Shown here: positions 5,724-13,745 of the stretch, one piece after another
Position numbering within the stretch: the stretch's first letter is position 1
Layout of the letters: the number at the start of each line of letters is the position of its first letter
From: Azotobacter vinelandii
Lineage (GTDB): Bacteria; Pseudomonadota; Gammaproteobacteria; Pseudomonadales; Pseudomonadaceae
DNA length: 17,423 bases
Assembly (NCBI RefSeq): GCF_001571105.1
Contig: NZ_BCTD01000091.1
Reading direction: 5' to 3' (one strand)
Notes under the pieces: model-generated
Seen by the model: only the letters and a program-made list of their open reading frames with translations
Told to the model about the DNA's origin: nothing
Database searches by the model: none
Program-made: the position numbers and the translations under genes

Positions 5724-7079
5724 ATGTTTGGTTCAAACGACGACAAGAAGCCGGCCGAGGCCGGAGAGAAGAAAGGCCTGTTCGGCTGGTTCCGCAAGAA
5801 GGAGCAGGCCACACCGGCGCCCGCTCCCGAGGCAGAGGTCCCCGCGCTCGGCAGCGAACCGCCGCGGGCCGTCGAGACCCCGGAGGCGGTCGAGCCGCAG
5901 CCGCCTGTCACCGAAGCACCGCCGGCGACCGTCGAGGCGTTCCCCTTGGACGCCGTGGTGGAGTCGACCGATGTGCCGTCCGCGCCGCCGCCAGCGGCTG
6001 AAGCGGCCATCGCCGAGGCCGAGGAGGAGGCGGTCTTCTCTAGCCGCTGGCGCGGCGCCGCCCACGGCGCGCCGACGCCCGAGCCGGAGCGGCCCGTCGA
6101 GGCCGAGACGTCGGTTCCGCTTGCCCAGCCCGCGCCGCGGCCGAACAAGTCCGGCTTCTTCGCCCGTCTCCGCCAGGGGCTGGCCAAGACCGGCTCGACC
6201 CTCGGCGAGGGCATGGCCAGTCTGTTCCTCGGCGAGAAGGCGATCGACGACGAACTGCTGGAAGAGCTGGAGACCCGCCTGTTGCTCGCCGACGTCGGCG
6301 TCGAGGCGACCACCGCGATCATCCAGAGCCTGACCCAACGGGTGGCGCGCAAGGAGCTGGCCGACAGCGAAGCGCTGTACCGTGCCCTGCAGGAGGAACT
6401 GGCCGCGCTGCTCAGGCCGGTCGAGCAGCCGCTGGTACTCGAATCCGAACAGCGGCCCTATGTGATCCTGGTGGTCGGCGTCAACGGCGTCGGCAAGACC
6501 ACCACCATCGGCAAGCTGGCCGCGCGCCTGCAGCAGGAGGGCAGAAAGGTCATGCTCGCCGCCGGCGACACCTTCCGCGCCGCCGCCGTCGAGCAGTTGC
6601 AGATATGGGGCGAACGCAACCGGATTCCAGTGATCGCCCAGCACACCGGCGCGGATTCCGCTTCGGTGATCTTCGACGCCCTGCAGGCCGCCAAGGCGCG
6701 CGGCATGGATGTGCTGATCGCCGACACCGCCGGCCGCCTGCACACCAAGGACAATCTCATGGAGGAGTTGAAGAAGGTCCGCCGGGTGCTCGGCAAGCTG
6801 GACGAGGCGGCACCCCACGAAGTGCTGCTGGTGCTGGATGCCGGTACCGGGCAGAACGCCATCAACCAGACGAAGCAGTTCAACCAGGCGGTGGAGATCA
6901 CCGGCCTCGCGCTGACCAAGCTGGACGGCACCGCCAAGGGCGGGGTGATCTTCGCCCTGGCCAGGCAGTTCGGCCTGCCGATCCGCTACATCGGGGTCGG
7001 CGAGGGCGTCGACGATCTGCGCGACTTCGCTGCCGAGGAGTTCGTCCGCGCGCTGTTCGCGGAGAAGCCGGCGCAATGA
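5724..7079 (+). CDS. ftsY: Signal recognition particle receptor FtsY
   Basis: A 451-residue SRP GTPase that docks ribosome-SRP complexes at the inner membrane for co-translational insertion of membrane proteins. Residues 1 to about 140 are the acidic, Pro/Ala/Glu-rich A domain with a basic-aromatic start (KKGLFGWFRKK, 17-27) suited to membrane contact. The helical N domain spans about 141-240 and the G domain 245-451. Seen motifs: P-loop GVNGVGKT 252-259, DTFRAAA 282-288, DTAGR 334-338, TKLDG 398-402 and the closing GVGEGVDDL 424-432. The ATG at 5724 follows GAGAAAG at 5708-5714 with suitable spacing. The stop overlaps the ftsE start (ATGA), the standard proteobacterial ftsYEX order. The 5' region holds a group II intron remnant, so its promoter is either upstream of that remnant or newly evolved. 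Confidence 0.98.
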   Translation: MFGSNDDKKPAEAGEKKGLFGWFRKKEQATPAPAPEAEVPALGSEPPRAVETPEAVEPQPPVTEAPPATVEAFPLDAVVESTDVPSAPPPAAEAAIAEAEEEAVFSSRWRGAAHGAPTPEPERPVEAETSVPLAQPAPRPNKSGFFARLRQGLAKTGSTLGEGMASLFLGEKAIDDELLEELETRLLLADVGVEATTAIIQSLTQRVARKELADSEALYRALQEELAALLRPVEQPLVLESEQRPYVILVVGVNGVGKTTTIGKLAARLQQEGRKVMLAAGDTFRAAAVEQLQIWGERNRIPVIAQHTGADSASVIFDALQAAKARGMDVLIADTAGRLHTKDNLMEELKKVRRVLGKLDEAAPHEVLLVLDAGTGQNAINQTKQFNQAVEITGLALTKLDGTAKGGVIFALARQFGLPIRYIGVGEGVDDLRDFAAEEFVRALFAEKPAQ

Positions 7080-7744
7080 TCCGCTTCGAACAGGTCGGCA
7101 AGCGCTATCCCAACGGCCATGTCGGCCTGCACGAACTGAGCTTCCACGTGCGGCATGGCGAGTTCCTTTTCGTCACCGGCCATTCCGGCGCCGGCAAGAG
7201 CACCTTGCTGCGCCTGCTGCTGGCCATGGAGCGCCCGACCAGTGGCCAACTGCTGCTGGCCGGACAGGATCTGGCGGGCATCAGCACCGCGCAGATTCCC
7301 TTCCTGCGCCGGCAGATCGGCGTGGTGTTCCAGAACCATCAATTGCTGTTCGATCGCAGCGTGTTCGACAACGTCGCCCTGCCGCTGAAGATTCTCGGCC
7401 TGCGCAAGGACGAGATCGCCCGGCGCACCCTGCTCGCCCTGGAGCGGGTCAGTCTGCAGGACAAGGCCGAGCAATTTCCGTCCGACCTTTCCACCGGCCA
7501 GCAGCAGCGGGTCGGCATCGCCCGCGCGGTGGTCCACCAGCCGGCCCTGCTGCTGGCCGACGAGCCGACCGGCAACCTCGACCCGCGCCTGGCCGCGGAA
7601 ATCATGAAGGTGTTCGAGGATATCAACCGTCTCGGCACCACGGTGCTGATCGCCAGCCACGACCTGGCGCTGATCGCACGCATGCGCCACCGTCTGCTCA
7701 CCCTGCAGCGCGGGCGCCTGATCGCCGATGGGGAGGCCGCCTGA
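7076..7744 (+). CDS. ftsE: Cell-division ABC transporter ATPase FtsE
   Basis: A 222-residue cytoplasmic ABC ATPase that pairs with FtsX in the divisome, where the complex transmits ATP hydrolysis to periplasmic septal peptidoglycan hydrolases and to FtsA rather than transporting a substrate. Motifs: Walker A GHSGAGKST 35-43, Q-loop Gln86 in VVFQNH, signature LSTGQQQR 138-145 (in place of the more usual LSGGxQQR), Walker B LLLADEP 158-164 and switch His195 in ASHD. It begins with ATG at 7076, four nucleotides of overlap with the ftsY stop, and ends overlapping the ftsX start in the same way, so the three genes are translationally coupled. Length and order are normal for the family. Confidence 0.98.
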   Translation: MIRFEQVGKRYPNGHVGLHELSFHVRHGEFLFVTGHSGAGKSTLLRLLLAMERPTSGQLLLAGQDLAGISTAQIPFLRRQIGVVFQNHQLLFDRSVFDNVALPLKILGLRKDEIARRTLLALERVSLQDKAEQFPSDLSTGQQQRVGIARAVVHQPALLLADEPTGNLDPRLAAEIMKVFEDINRLGTTVLIASHDLALIARMRHRLLTLQRGRLIADGEAA

Positions 7745-8751
7745 TGAGCGACTCCAACATGCCCGAGCCACGGCCTTCCGAACGGGTCGGCGCCCTGCCC
7801 AGGCAGGCGCCGAAGAGCACCGAGCCGGACTTCTCCACGCTGCTGCTGGCCTGGCTGGACAGCCACCGCGCCAGCCTGCTCGACAGCCTGCGCCGGCTCG
7901 CCCGGCAGCCCCTGGGCAGCTTCCTCACCTGTCTGGCGATGGCCGTCGCCCTCAGTCTGCCCATGGGGCTGTCGCTGCTGCTCGGCGACATCGAGCGGCT
8001 CGGCGGCTCCTGGCAGCGCGCCGCGCAGATCTCGCTGTACATGCAGATGGATGTGGACGATGCGGCGGGCGAGCGTCTGCGGGCGAGAATCGCCGAACTG
8101 CCGGAGGTGGCCGAGGCCGAGTGGATCGGCCGCGAGCAGGGGCTGGAGGAGTTCCAGCGCCAGTCGGGGCTTGGCGAGGCGCTGCGGGGACTGCCGGAAA
8201 ACCCGCTGCCCGGGGTGATCCTGGTCACGCCCCGGCAGATCGACAAGGCCGGTCTGGAAACCCTGCGCGAGTACCTGGCGGATCTTTCCGGCGTGCAACT
8301 GGCGCAGCTCGACCTGCTCTGGGTCGAGCGTCTCGGCGCGATCCTCGCGCTCGGCGAACGTTTCGTCTTCGGCCTCACCCTGCTGCTGGTGCTGGCCCTT
8401 CTGCTGGTGATCGGCAACACCATCCGCCTGCACATCGAGAACCGCCGCAGCGAGATCGAGGTGATCAAGCTGGTCGGTGGCACCGACGGCTACGTGCGCC
8501 GGCCCTTTCTCTACATGGGCACGCTGTACGGCTGTGGCGCCGGGCTGTTGGCCTGGCTGGTGCTGGCCTACGGACTCGACTGGCTGAATGCGGCGGTGCT
8601 GCAACTGGCCGGGCTCTACAGCAGCGATTTCGCCCTTGGCGGAGTGCCGCTGGAGGATGGCTTGTCGCTGCTGCTGGGGGCTGTCCTGCTCGGCTATGTC
8701 GGCGCCTGGCTGGCGGTGGCACGGCACCTGAGCGAACTGGCGCCGCGCTGA
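7744..8751 (+). CDS. ftsX: Cell-division ABC transporter permease FtsX
   Basis: A 335-residue inner-membrane protein, the membrane partner of FtsE at the division septum. After a cytoplasmic N-terminal tail of about 58 residues come TM1 (about 60-80), a large periplasmic loop (about 81-203) that in this family contacts the hydrolase activator, then TM2 (about 204-226), the conserved cytoplasmic coupling region NTIRLHIENRRSEIEVIKLVGGT at 225-247 that receives the FtsE signal, TM3 (about 256-278) and TM4 (about 305-327). The start ATG overlaps the ftsE stop by four nucleotides. A strong intrinsic terminator follows the stop, which separates rpoH transcriptionally from this operon. Confidence 0.97.
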   Translation: MSDSNMPEPRPSERVGALPRQAPKSTEPDFSTLLLAWLDSHRASLLDSLRRLARQPLGSFLTCLAMAVALSLPMGLSLLLGDIERLGGSWQRAAQISLYMQMDVDDAAGERLRARIAELPEVAEAEWIGREQGLEEFQRQSGLGEALRGLPENPLPGVILVTPRQIDKAGLETLREYLADLSGVQLAQLDLLWVERLGAILALGERFVFGLTLLLVLALLLVIGNTIRLHIENRRSEIEVIKLVGGTDGYVRRPFLYMGTLYGCGAGLLAWLVLAYGLDWLNAAVLQLAGLYSSDFALGGVPLEDGLSLLLGAVLLGYVGAWLAVARHLSELAPR

Positions 8752-8770
8752 GCCGCCGGGCGGCTCGCGT

Positions 8771-8789
8771 GCTCCGCCGCGGAGCTTTT
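8771..8789 (+). terminator. Intrinsic terminator of ftsY-ftsE-ftsX
   Basis: Stem GCTCCG (8771-8776) with CGGAGC (8780-8785), loop CCG, followed by TTTT at 8786-8789. A second GC-rich inverted repeat directly upstream (GAGCCGCC 8750-8757 with GGCGGCTC 8759-8766) begins in the ftsX stop codon and may add to the pause. The downstream arm also supplies part of a possible envelope-stress promoter for rpoH. Confidence 0.85.
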
Positions 8790-8808
8790 GCGATGGCTTG
8801 CAGTCGAA
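8781..8808 (+). promoter_or_regulatory. Candidate AlgU/sigma-E type promoter of rpoH
   Basis: GAGCTT at 8782-8787 and TCGAA at 8804-8808 with 16 nt between resemble the extracytoplasmic sigma factor (AlgU/RpoE) consensus GAACTT-N16-TCTGA: five of six bases in the -35 and three of five in the -10. P. aeruginosa and E. coli rpoH are known to have such promoters, which supports the reading, but the -10 match is weak. Confidence 0.4.
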
Positions 8809-8825
8809 TATCCTGATGCTACACT
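8798..8825 (+). promoter_or_regulatory. Sigma-70 promoter of rpoH
   Basis: TTGCAG (8798-8803) and TACACT (8820-8825) are separated by 16 nt, with TG at 8817-8818 giving an extended -10. Transcription would start near 8832, leaving a leader of roughly 24 nt with GGAGGA (8845-8850) as ribosome binding site. Confidence 0.7.
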
Positions 8826-8855
8826 GCCAATTCCCCAGTGAGTCGGAGGATTCGC

Positions 8856-9710
<855 letters not shown>

Positions 9711-9726
9711 CCTCCTTCCCCGTAGG

Positions 9727-9778
9727 ACCGCGCAGCGTTACCCACGGACGGCAGCGCTGCTGCCGTCTTCGCGGTTTT
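9727..9778 (+). terminator. rpoH terminator
   Basis: A 9-bp perfect stem, GACGGCAGC (9747-9755) with GCTGCCGTC (9759-9767) and a GCT loop, is nested in an outer ACCGCG/CGCGGT repeat that is followed by TTTTCT, with a further T-rich stretch to 9790. This ends rpoH just before the convergent gene. The minus strand lacks a T-run, so it looks one-directional. Confidence 0.75.
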
Positions 9779-9789
9779 CTCCCTTTTTC

Positions 9790-11367
9790 TCAGCGATCCA
9801 GTCGCACCTTGCCGAAATCCTGGCGTCCGAACGGGCTGGCCCTGTAGCCCTCGACACCCTTGCGCAGCAGCACGGCGGCGGTGGGGTGGGCCAGCGGTAC
9901 CCAGAGCGCCTGTTCGTGGATCAGCTTCTGCGCTTCCTCGTATAGCCGGGTGCGTTCCGCCTGGTCGCTGCTGCGCTTGCCTTCGGCGATCAGTCGGTCC
10001 AGTTTCGGGTCGCAGTAGCGAGCGAAGTTGAGTCCCGACTCGACCGAGGCGCAGGCGAACTGCGGGGTGAGAAAGTTGTCCGGATCGCCGTTGTCGCCGG
10101 CCCAGCCCATGAACAGCAGATCGTGTTCGCCAGCCTTGGCGCGGCGTATCAACTCGCCCCACTCGATCACCCGGATCTCCGCCTGGATGCCGACCTGGGC
10201 GAGGTCGGCCTGCAGCAACTGGGCGCCGAGCGTGGGATTGGGGTTGAGCAGGCTGCCGCCCGGGCGTGTCCAGATAGTGGTCTTGAAGCCCTCCGCCAGC
10301 CCGACGCCGGCCAGCAACTCGCGGGCCTTGGCCGGGTCGTGGGGATAGCCCGGCAGGTCGGTGGCATGGCTCCGGGTGGTAGGCGGATAGGGCCCTTCGG
10401 CCGGCTGCGCGCTGTTTTCGAACACCGCTTTCAGGTAGCTGGTCCTGTCGAAGGCGAGGTTGATCGCTTGGCGCACCGCGGGTCTGTCCAGTGGCGGGTG
10501 CTGGCTGTTGAGGGCGACGAAGGCGGTCATGAAAGCCGGCGTGGCGGCCACCGCGAGACTCGGATCGTCCTGCGCCGCGCGCACGTCCTGCGGTTTGGGC
10601 GACAAGGCGATCTGGCATTCGCCGCGGCGCAGGCGCTGCAGGCGCACATTTGCATCCGGCGTAATGGCCAGTACCAGCCCGTCGACCGCGGGCTTTCCGG
10701 CGAAGTAGTCGGGGTTGGCCAGATAGCGCACCAGCGCGTCCTTCTGATAACGCTTGAGAACGAAGGGACCGGTGCCGACCGGCTGGCTGTCGAGTTTCTC
10801 CGGCGTACCGGCGGCCAGCAGCCGGGCGGCGTACTCGGCCGAGTAGATGGAGGCGAAGCCCATGCTCAGGGTGGCGAGGAAAGTGGCGTCGGGACGGGCG
10901 AGGGTGAAGCGCACGTGCAGCGGATCGACGGCTTCGACCTTGCGGATCAGTTCGCCGAGCTGCATCGACTGGGCGTGCGGATAGCCGCTCGGTGCGCTTC
11001 GGTGCCAGGGGTGGCCGGGGTCGAGCATGCGCTGGAAGCTGAACAGCACGTCCTCGGCATTCAAGGTCCGGCTCGGGCTGAACCAGGGCGTGTGATGGAA
11101 GGCCACGCCCTCGCGCAGCCGGAAGTCGTAGACCAGGCCATCCGTGGAGACTTGCCAGCTCCTTGCCAGGCCGGGCTGCAACTGGCCGCTCTGCGGATCG
11201 AATTCGACCAGGCGGTCCATCAGCACGTCGGCGGAGGCATTGGTGGTGGTCAACGAGTTGTAGCGCACCACATCGAATCCCTCGGGGCTGGCCTCGGTGC
11301 AGACGACGAGGCTGGCGCCCTGGGCCAGCAACGGGGCGAACAGCAGGGGGAGAAGGGTGAGGCGCAT
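9790..11367 (-). CDS. Periplasmic peptide/oligopeptide-binding protein (SBP_bac_5, DppA-like)
   Basis: A 525-residue solute-binding protein of an ABC importer for dipeptides, oligopeptides or related ligands. The ATG at 11367 follows AGGAG with good spacing; the frame is open farther upstream, but that extension lacks a signal peptide. Residues 1-18 (MRLTLLPLLFAPLLAQGA) are a Sec signal peptide. Family landmarks include VVCTEASPEGFDVVRYNS (the ligand-gated lobe start), LAEFDP-type VEFDPQSGQLQPGLARSW, DFRLREGVAFHHTPWF with NAEDVLFSFQRM, the hinge strand VGTGPFVLKRY, and the C-terminal MGWAGDNGDPDNFLTPQF. No permease or ATPase gene adjoins it, so it probably works with a transporter encoded elsewhere, as for the similarly placed P. 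aeruginosa PA5317 next to rpmB. Ligand is not determinable. Confidence 0.93.
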   Translation of the reverse strand: MRLTLLPLLFAPLLAQGASLVVCTEASPEGFDVVRYNSLTTTNASADVLMDRLVEFDPQSGQLQPGLARSWQVSTDGLVYDFRLREGVAFHHTPWFSPSRTLNAEDVLFSFQRMLDPGHPWHRSAPSGYPHAQSMQLGELIRKVEAVDPLHVRFTLARPDATFLATLSMGFASIYSAEYAARLLAAGTPEKLDSQPVGTGPFVLKRYQKDALVRYLANPDYFAGKPAVDGLVLAITPDANVRLQRLRRGECQIALSPKPQDVRAAQDDPSLAVAATPAFMTAFVALNSQHPPLDRPAVRQAINLAFDRTSYLKAVFENSAQPAEGPYPPTTRSHATDLPGYPHDPAKARELLAGVGLAEGFKTTIWTRPGGSLLNPNPTLGAQLLQADLAQVGIQAEIRVIEWGELIRRAKAGEHDLLFMGWAGDNGDPDNFLTPQFACASVESGLNFARYCDPKLDRLIAEGKRSSDQAERTRLYEEAQKLIHEQALWVPLAHPTAAVLLRKGVEGYRASPFGRQDFGKVRLDR

Positions 11368-11416
11368 GCGGGGCTCCTGCGATAGCTGAAGGACGGGCCT
11401 TCCGACGAAAGAACCT

Positions 11417-11445
11417 ACCCTAGACCAAGCGGCAGGGGGGAGCAA
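11417..11445 (-). promoter_or_regulatory. Sigma-70 promoter of the peptide-binding protein gene
   Basis: Read on the minus strand, TTGCTC (11445-11440) and TAGGGT (11422-11417) are separated by 17 nt. Transcription would begin near 11410, giving a leader of about 43 nt before the ATG at 11367. Confidence 0.55.
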
Positions 11446-11486
11446 TGCGAGGAGGCCGCGGCAGTCCGCGCGGGACCGGGCGATTC

Positions 11487-11515
11487 TTGCTCCATGGGGG
11501 GCTTTCTGATATAAA
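11487..11515 (+). promoter_or_regulatory. Strong sigma-70 promoter of rpmB-rpmG
   Basis: TTGCTC (11487-11492) and TATAAA (11510-11515) with a 17-nt spacer and TG at 11507-11508 make an extended -10. The following GC-rich stretch GCAGCGC resembles the discriminator of stringently controlled ribosomal promoters. The start site would be near 11522, so the leader before rpmB is about 170 nt. Confidence 0.8.
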
Positions 11516-11521
11516 GCAGCG

Positions 11522-11694
11522 CTCTTTTCTAGGGGCCCGCTTCCTGCATTGCCAGCGACAGCCGGTCAGACCCCGATGAATCGTGGTGCAGCGGGCGTGC
11601 GGAGCCTTTCGTGCGGACCGCAAGGCGCCGAATGACTGAAAGATAAGCGGCCAACCCATGCCGGGTTGGGCATGTGGTTTTTGAGGGCTGAGGC
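11522..11694 (+). promoter_or_regulatory. Long 5' leader of rpmB with two competing hairpins
   Basis: The predicted untranslated leader contains no convincing small gene. Near its end, CCAACCC (11651-11657) pairs with GGGTTGG (11663-11669), 7 bp with a 5-nt loop. Alternatively CATGCC (11657-11662) pairs with GGCATG (11669-11674), and the two stems exclude each other. A run of five T (11678-11682) follows and abuts the ribosome binding site GAGGG (11683-11687). This arrangement could be an attenuator or a translational control element; no regulator is known to me. Confidence 0.4.
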
Positions 11695-11931
11695 ATGTCG
11701 AGAGTCTGTCAAGTGACCGGTAAGGGTCCGGTTACCGGGAACAACATTTCCCACGCGAACAACAAAACCCGTCGTCGTTTCCTGCCGAACCTGCAGCATC
11801 ACCGCTTCTGGGTCGAGTCCGAGAAGCGTTTCGTGCGTCTGCGCGTTTCCGCCAAGGGCATGCGCATCATCGACAAGCGCGGTATCGACGTAGTGCTGGC
11901 CGAGCTGCGCGCTCGCGGCGAAAAGGTTTGA
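11695..11931 (+). CDS. rpmB: 50S ribosomal protein L28
   Basis: A 78-residue basic protein of the large ribosomal subunit. It begins MSRVCQVTGKGPVTGNNISHANNKTRRRF and continues with the PNLQHHRFWVESEKRFVRLRVS core typical of the bacterial L28 family. Only one cysteine is present (Cys5), so it is the zinc-free form. The ribosome binding site GAGGG is at 11683-11687. It is the first gene of the rpmB-rpmG operon, with rpmG 10 nt downstream. Confidence 0.98.
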   Translation: MSRVCQVTGKGPVTGNNISHANNKTRRRFLPNLQHHRFWVESEKRFVRLRVSAKGMRIIDKRGIDVVLAELRARGEKV

Positions 11932-11941
11932 GGAGAGAATC

Positions 11942-12097
11942 ATGCGTGAACTGATCCGTCTGGTGTCCAGCGCCGGTACCGGCCACTTCTACACCACCGA
12001 CAAGAACAAGCGCACCACTCCCGACAAGATCGAGATCAAGAAATACGATCCCGTTGTGCGCAAGCATGTGATCTACAAGGAAGCCAAGATCAAGTGA
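11942..12097 (+). CDS. rpmG: 50S ribosomal protein L33
   Basis: A 51-residue basic protein of the large ribosomal subunit, too short for many gene finders. The sequence starts MRELIRLVSSAGTGHFYTT and ends HVIYKEAKIK, the standard L33 pattern. It lacks the paired CxxC motifs, so it is the zinc-independent form, consistent with the same state in L28. AGGAGAGAATC precedes the ATG. It is followed by a strong terminator, so the operon has only these two genes. Confidence 0.98.
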   Translation: MRELIRLVSSAGTGHFYTTDKNKRTTPDKIEIKKYDPVVRKHVIYKEAKIK

Positions 12098-12113
12098 TCG
12101 GTCCGGCTGCCTG

Positions 12114-12150
12114 ACGCAGAAGCCCGCCTTTTGGCGGGCTTCTGCGTTTT
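12114..12150 (+). terminator. Terminator of rpmB-rpmG
   Basis: A perfect 15-bp stem (12114-12128 with 12133-12147), TTTT loop and TTTT ending at 12150. The A-rich/T-rich flanks are symmetrical enough (ACGC/GCGT) that it is a very efficient plus-strand intrinsic terminator. Confidence 0.95.
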
Positions 12151-12173
12151 CGGGGTCTGCGTCCGTGCCCGTA

Positions 12174-12202
12174 TTGAAAGCCCCGGGGGCGGGGGGTAGG
12201 GT
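12174..12202 (+). promoter_or_regulatory. Sigma-70 promoter of the aldehyde dehydrogenase gene
   Basis: TTGAAA (12174-12179) and TAGGGT (12197-12202) are separated by 17 nt. The spacer consists only of G and C and includes a GCCCC/GGGGC palindrome at 12180-12190, which could be a regulator site. Transcription would begin near 12209; the ribosome binding site AGAGGA precedes the ATG at 12237. Confidence 0.6.
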
Positions 12203-12236
12203 GTTCCGATCGCTCCAGTGACGAGAGGATGTCCCC

Positions 12237-13730
12237 ATGACCACACCGACGCGCAACGACTGGGAAGAACGTGCCCGCAGCCTGATCATCGAGGGCCGCG
12301 CCTTCGTCGATGGCCAATACCTGCCGGCCGCCGATGGCGCGACCTTCGATTGCCTGAGTCCGATCGACGGACGCCTGCTGGCGCAGGTGGCCAGTTGCGC
12401 GGCGGCCGATGCCGACCTGGCGGTGGCGGCGGCGCGGCGCAGCTTCGAGAGCGGCCGCTGGTCGCGCCTGGCGCCGGCCAAGCGCAAGGCGGTGATGATC
12501 CGCCTGGCCGAGCTGCTGGAAATCCACCGCGAGGAGCTGGCCCTGCTGGAAACCCTGGACATGGGCAAGCCGATCAAATATTCGCTGAGCGTCGACGTGC
12601 CGGCCGCGGCCCGTGCGCTGCGCTGGAGCGGCGAGGCGATCGACAAGCTCTACGGCGAGGTGGCGGCGACTCCCGACGACGAGCTGGGGCTGGTCACCCG
12701 CGAGCCGGTCGGCGTGGTGGCGGCCATAGTGCCGTGGAACTTCCCGCTGCTGATGGCCTGCTGGAAGCTCGGGCCGGCGCTGGCCAGTGGCAACTCGGTG
12801 GTTCTCAAGCCCTCGGAGAAGTCGCCGCTGACCGCCATCCGCCTCGCCCAACTGGCGTTCGAGGCGGGTATTCCGCCCGGCGTGCTCAACGTGCTGCCGG
12901 GCTACGGCCACAGCGTGGGCAGGGCGCTGGCGCTGCACATGGACGTCGACTGCCTGGTGTTCACCGGTTCGACCCGGGTCGCCAAGCAACTGATGGTCTA
13001 CGCCGGCGAGTCGAACATGAAGCGCATCTGGCTGGAGGCCGGCGGCAAGAGCCCGAACATCGTCTTCGCCGACGCGCCGGATCTTGCCGCCGCCGCCGAG
13101 GCCGCGGCGAGCGCGATCGCCTTCAACCAGGGCGAGGTGTGCACCGCCGGTTCGCGCCTTTTGGTCGAACGCTCGATCAAGGAGGCGTTCCTGCCGCTGG
13201 TGCTGGAGGCACTGAAGACCTGGCAGCCCGGTCACCCGCTGGACCCGGCGACCAACGTCGGCGCCCTGGTGGACCGCCAGCAACTGGACACCGTGCTCGG
13301 CTACATCGAGGCCGGGCTGGGCGAGGGCGCCAGCCTGCTGGCCGGCGGCCGGCGCATCCTCGAGGAAACCGGCGGCACCTACGTCGAGCCGACGGTGTTC
13401 GACGGGGTGAGCAATGCGATGAAGATCGCCCGCGAGGAAATCTTCGGCCCGGTGCTTTCGGTGATCGTCTTCGACACCCCGGAGGAGGCCGTGCAGATCG
13501 CCAACGACACCAGCTACGGCCTGGCCGCGGCGATCTGGACCCGCGACCTGTCCAAGGCCCACCGCACCGCCCGGGCACTGCGCGCCGGCAGCGTGTGGAT
13601 CAACCAGTACGACGGTGGCGACATGACCGCGCCGTTCGGCGGCTTCAAGCAGTCCGGCAACGGCCGCGACAAGTCTCTGCACGCCTTCGACAAGTACACC
13701 GAGCTGAAAGCCACCTGGATCAAGCTGTGA
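12237..13730 (+). CDS. pauC: Aldehyde dehydrogenase of polyamine/arginine catabolism (PauC/KauB-like)
   Basis: A 497-residue NAD(P)-dependent aldehyde dehydrogenase, cytoplasmic, normal length. Catalytic and cofactor residues are visible: PWNFP 166-170 (Asn168 stabilises the thiohemiacetal), KPSEKSP 191-197 for the cofactor, FTGSTRVA 242-249, general base Glu267 in LEAGGKSP, nucleophile Cys302 in GEVCTAGSR and Glu401 in EEIFGPV. The closest family I recognise is the gamma-glutamyl-gamma-aminobutyraldehyde/4-guanidinobutyraldehyde dehydrogenase group (PuuC, KauB), and P. aeruginosa PA5312 (pauC/kauB) sits in the same place relative to rpmB-rpmG. It would oxidise the aldehydes made by the nearby FAD oxidoreductase. 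It is followed 15 nt later by an MFS gene. The ALDH class is certain; substrate specificity is inferred from context. Confidence 0.92.
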   Translation: MTTPTRNDWEERARSLIIEGRAFVDGQYLPAADGATFDCLSPIDGRLLAQVASCAAADADLAVAAARRSFESGRWSRLAPAKRKAVMIRLAELLEIHREELALLETLDMGKPIKYSLSVDVPAAARALRWSGEAIDKLYGEVAATPDDELGLVTREPVGVVAAIVPWNFPLLMACWKLGPALASGNSVVLKPSEKSPLTAIRLAQLAFEAGIPPGVLNVLPGYGHSVGRALALHMDVDCLVFTGSTRVAKQLMVYAGESNMKRIWLEAGGKSPNIVFADAPDLAAAAEAAASAIAFNQGEVCTAGSRLLVERSIKEAFLPLVLEALKTWQPGHPLDPATNVGALVDRQQLDTVLGYIEAGLGEGASLLAGGRRILEETGGTYVEPTVFDGVSNAMKIAREEIFGPVLSVIVFDTPEEAVQIANDTSYGLAAAIWTRDLSKAHRTARALRAGSVWINQYDGGDMTAPFGGFKQSGNGRDKSLHAFDKYTELKATWIKL

Positions 13731-13745
13731 GGGTTCCGTCCTGAC

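Noticed and set aside
5733..7076. Minus-strand frame opposite ftsY
   Set aside because: Antisense shadow; ftsY has all SRP GTPase motifs in the plus strand.
8838..8855. GTG start six codons upstream in rpoH
   Set aside because: The ribosome binding site GGAGGA lies between it and the ATG at 8856, and the shorter form has the usual 284 residues.
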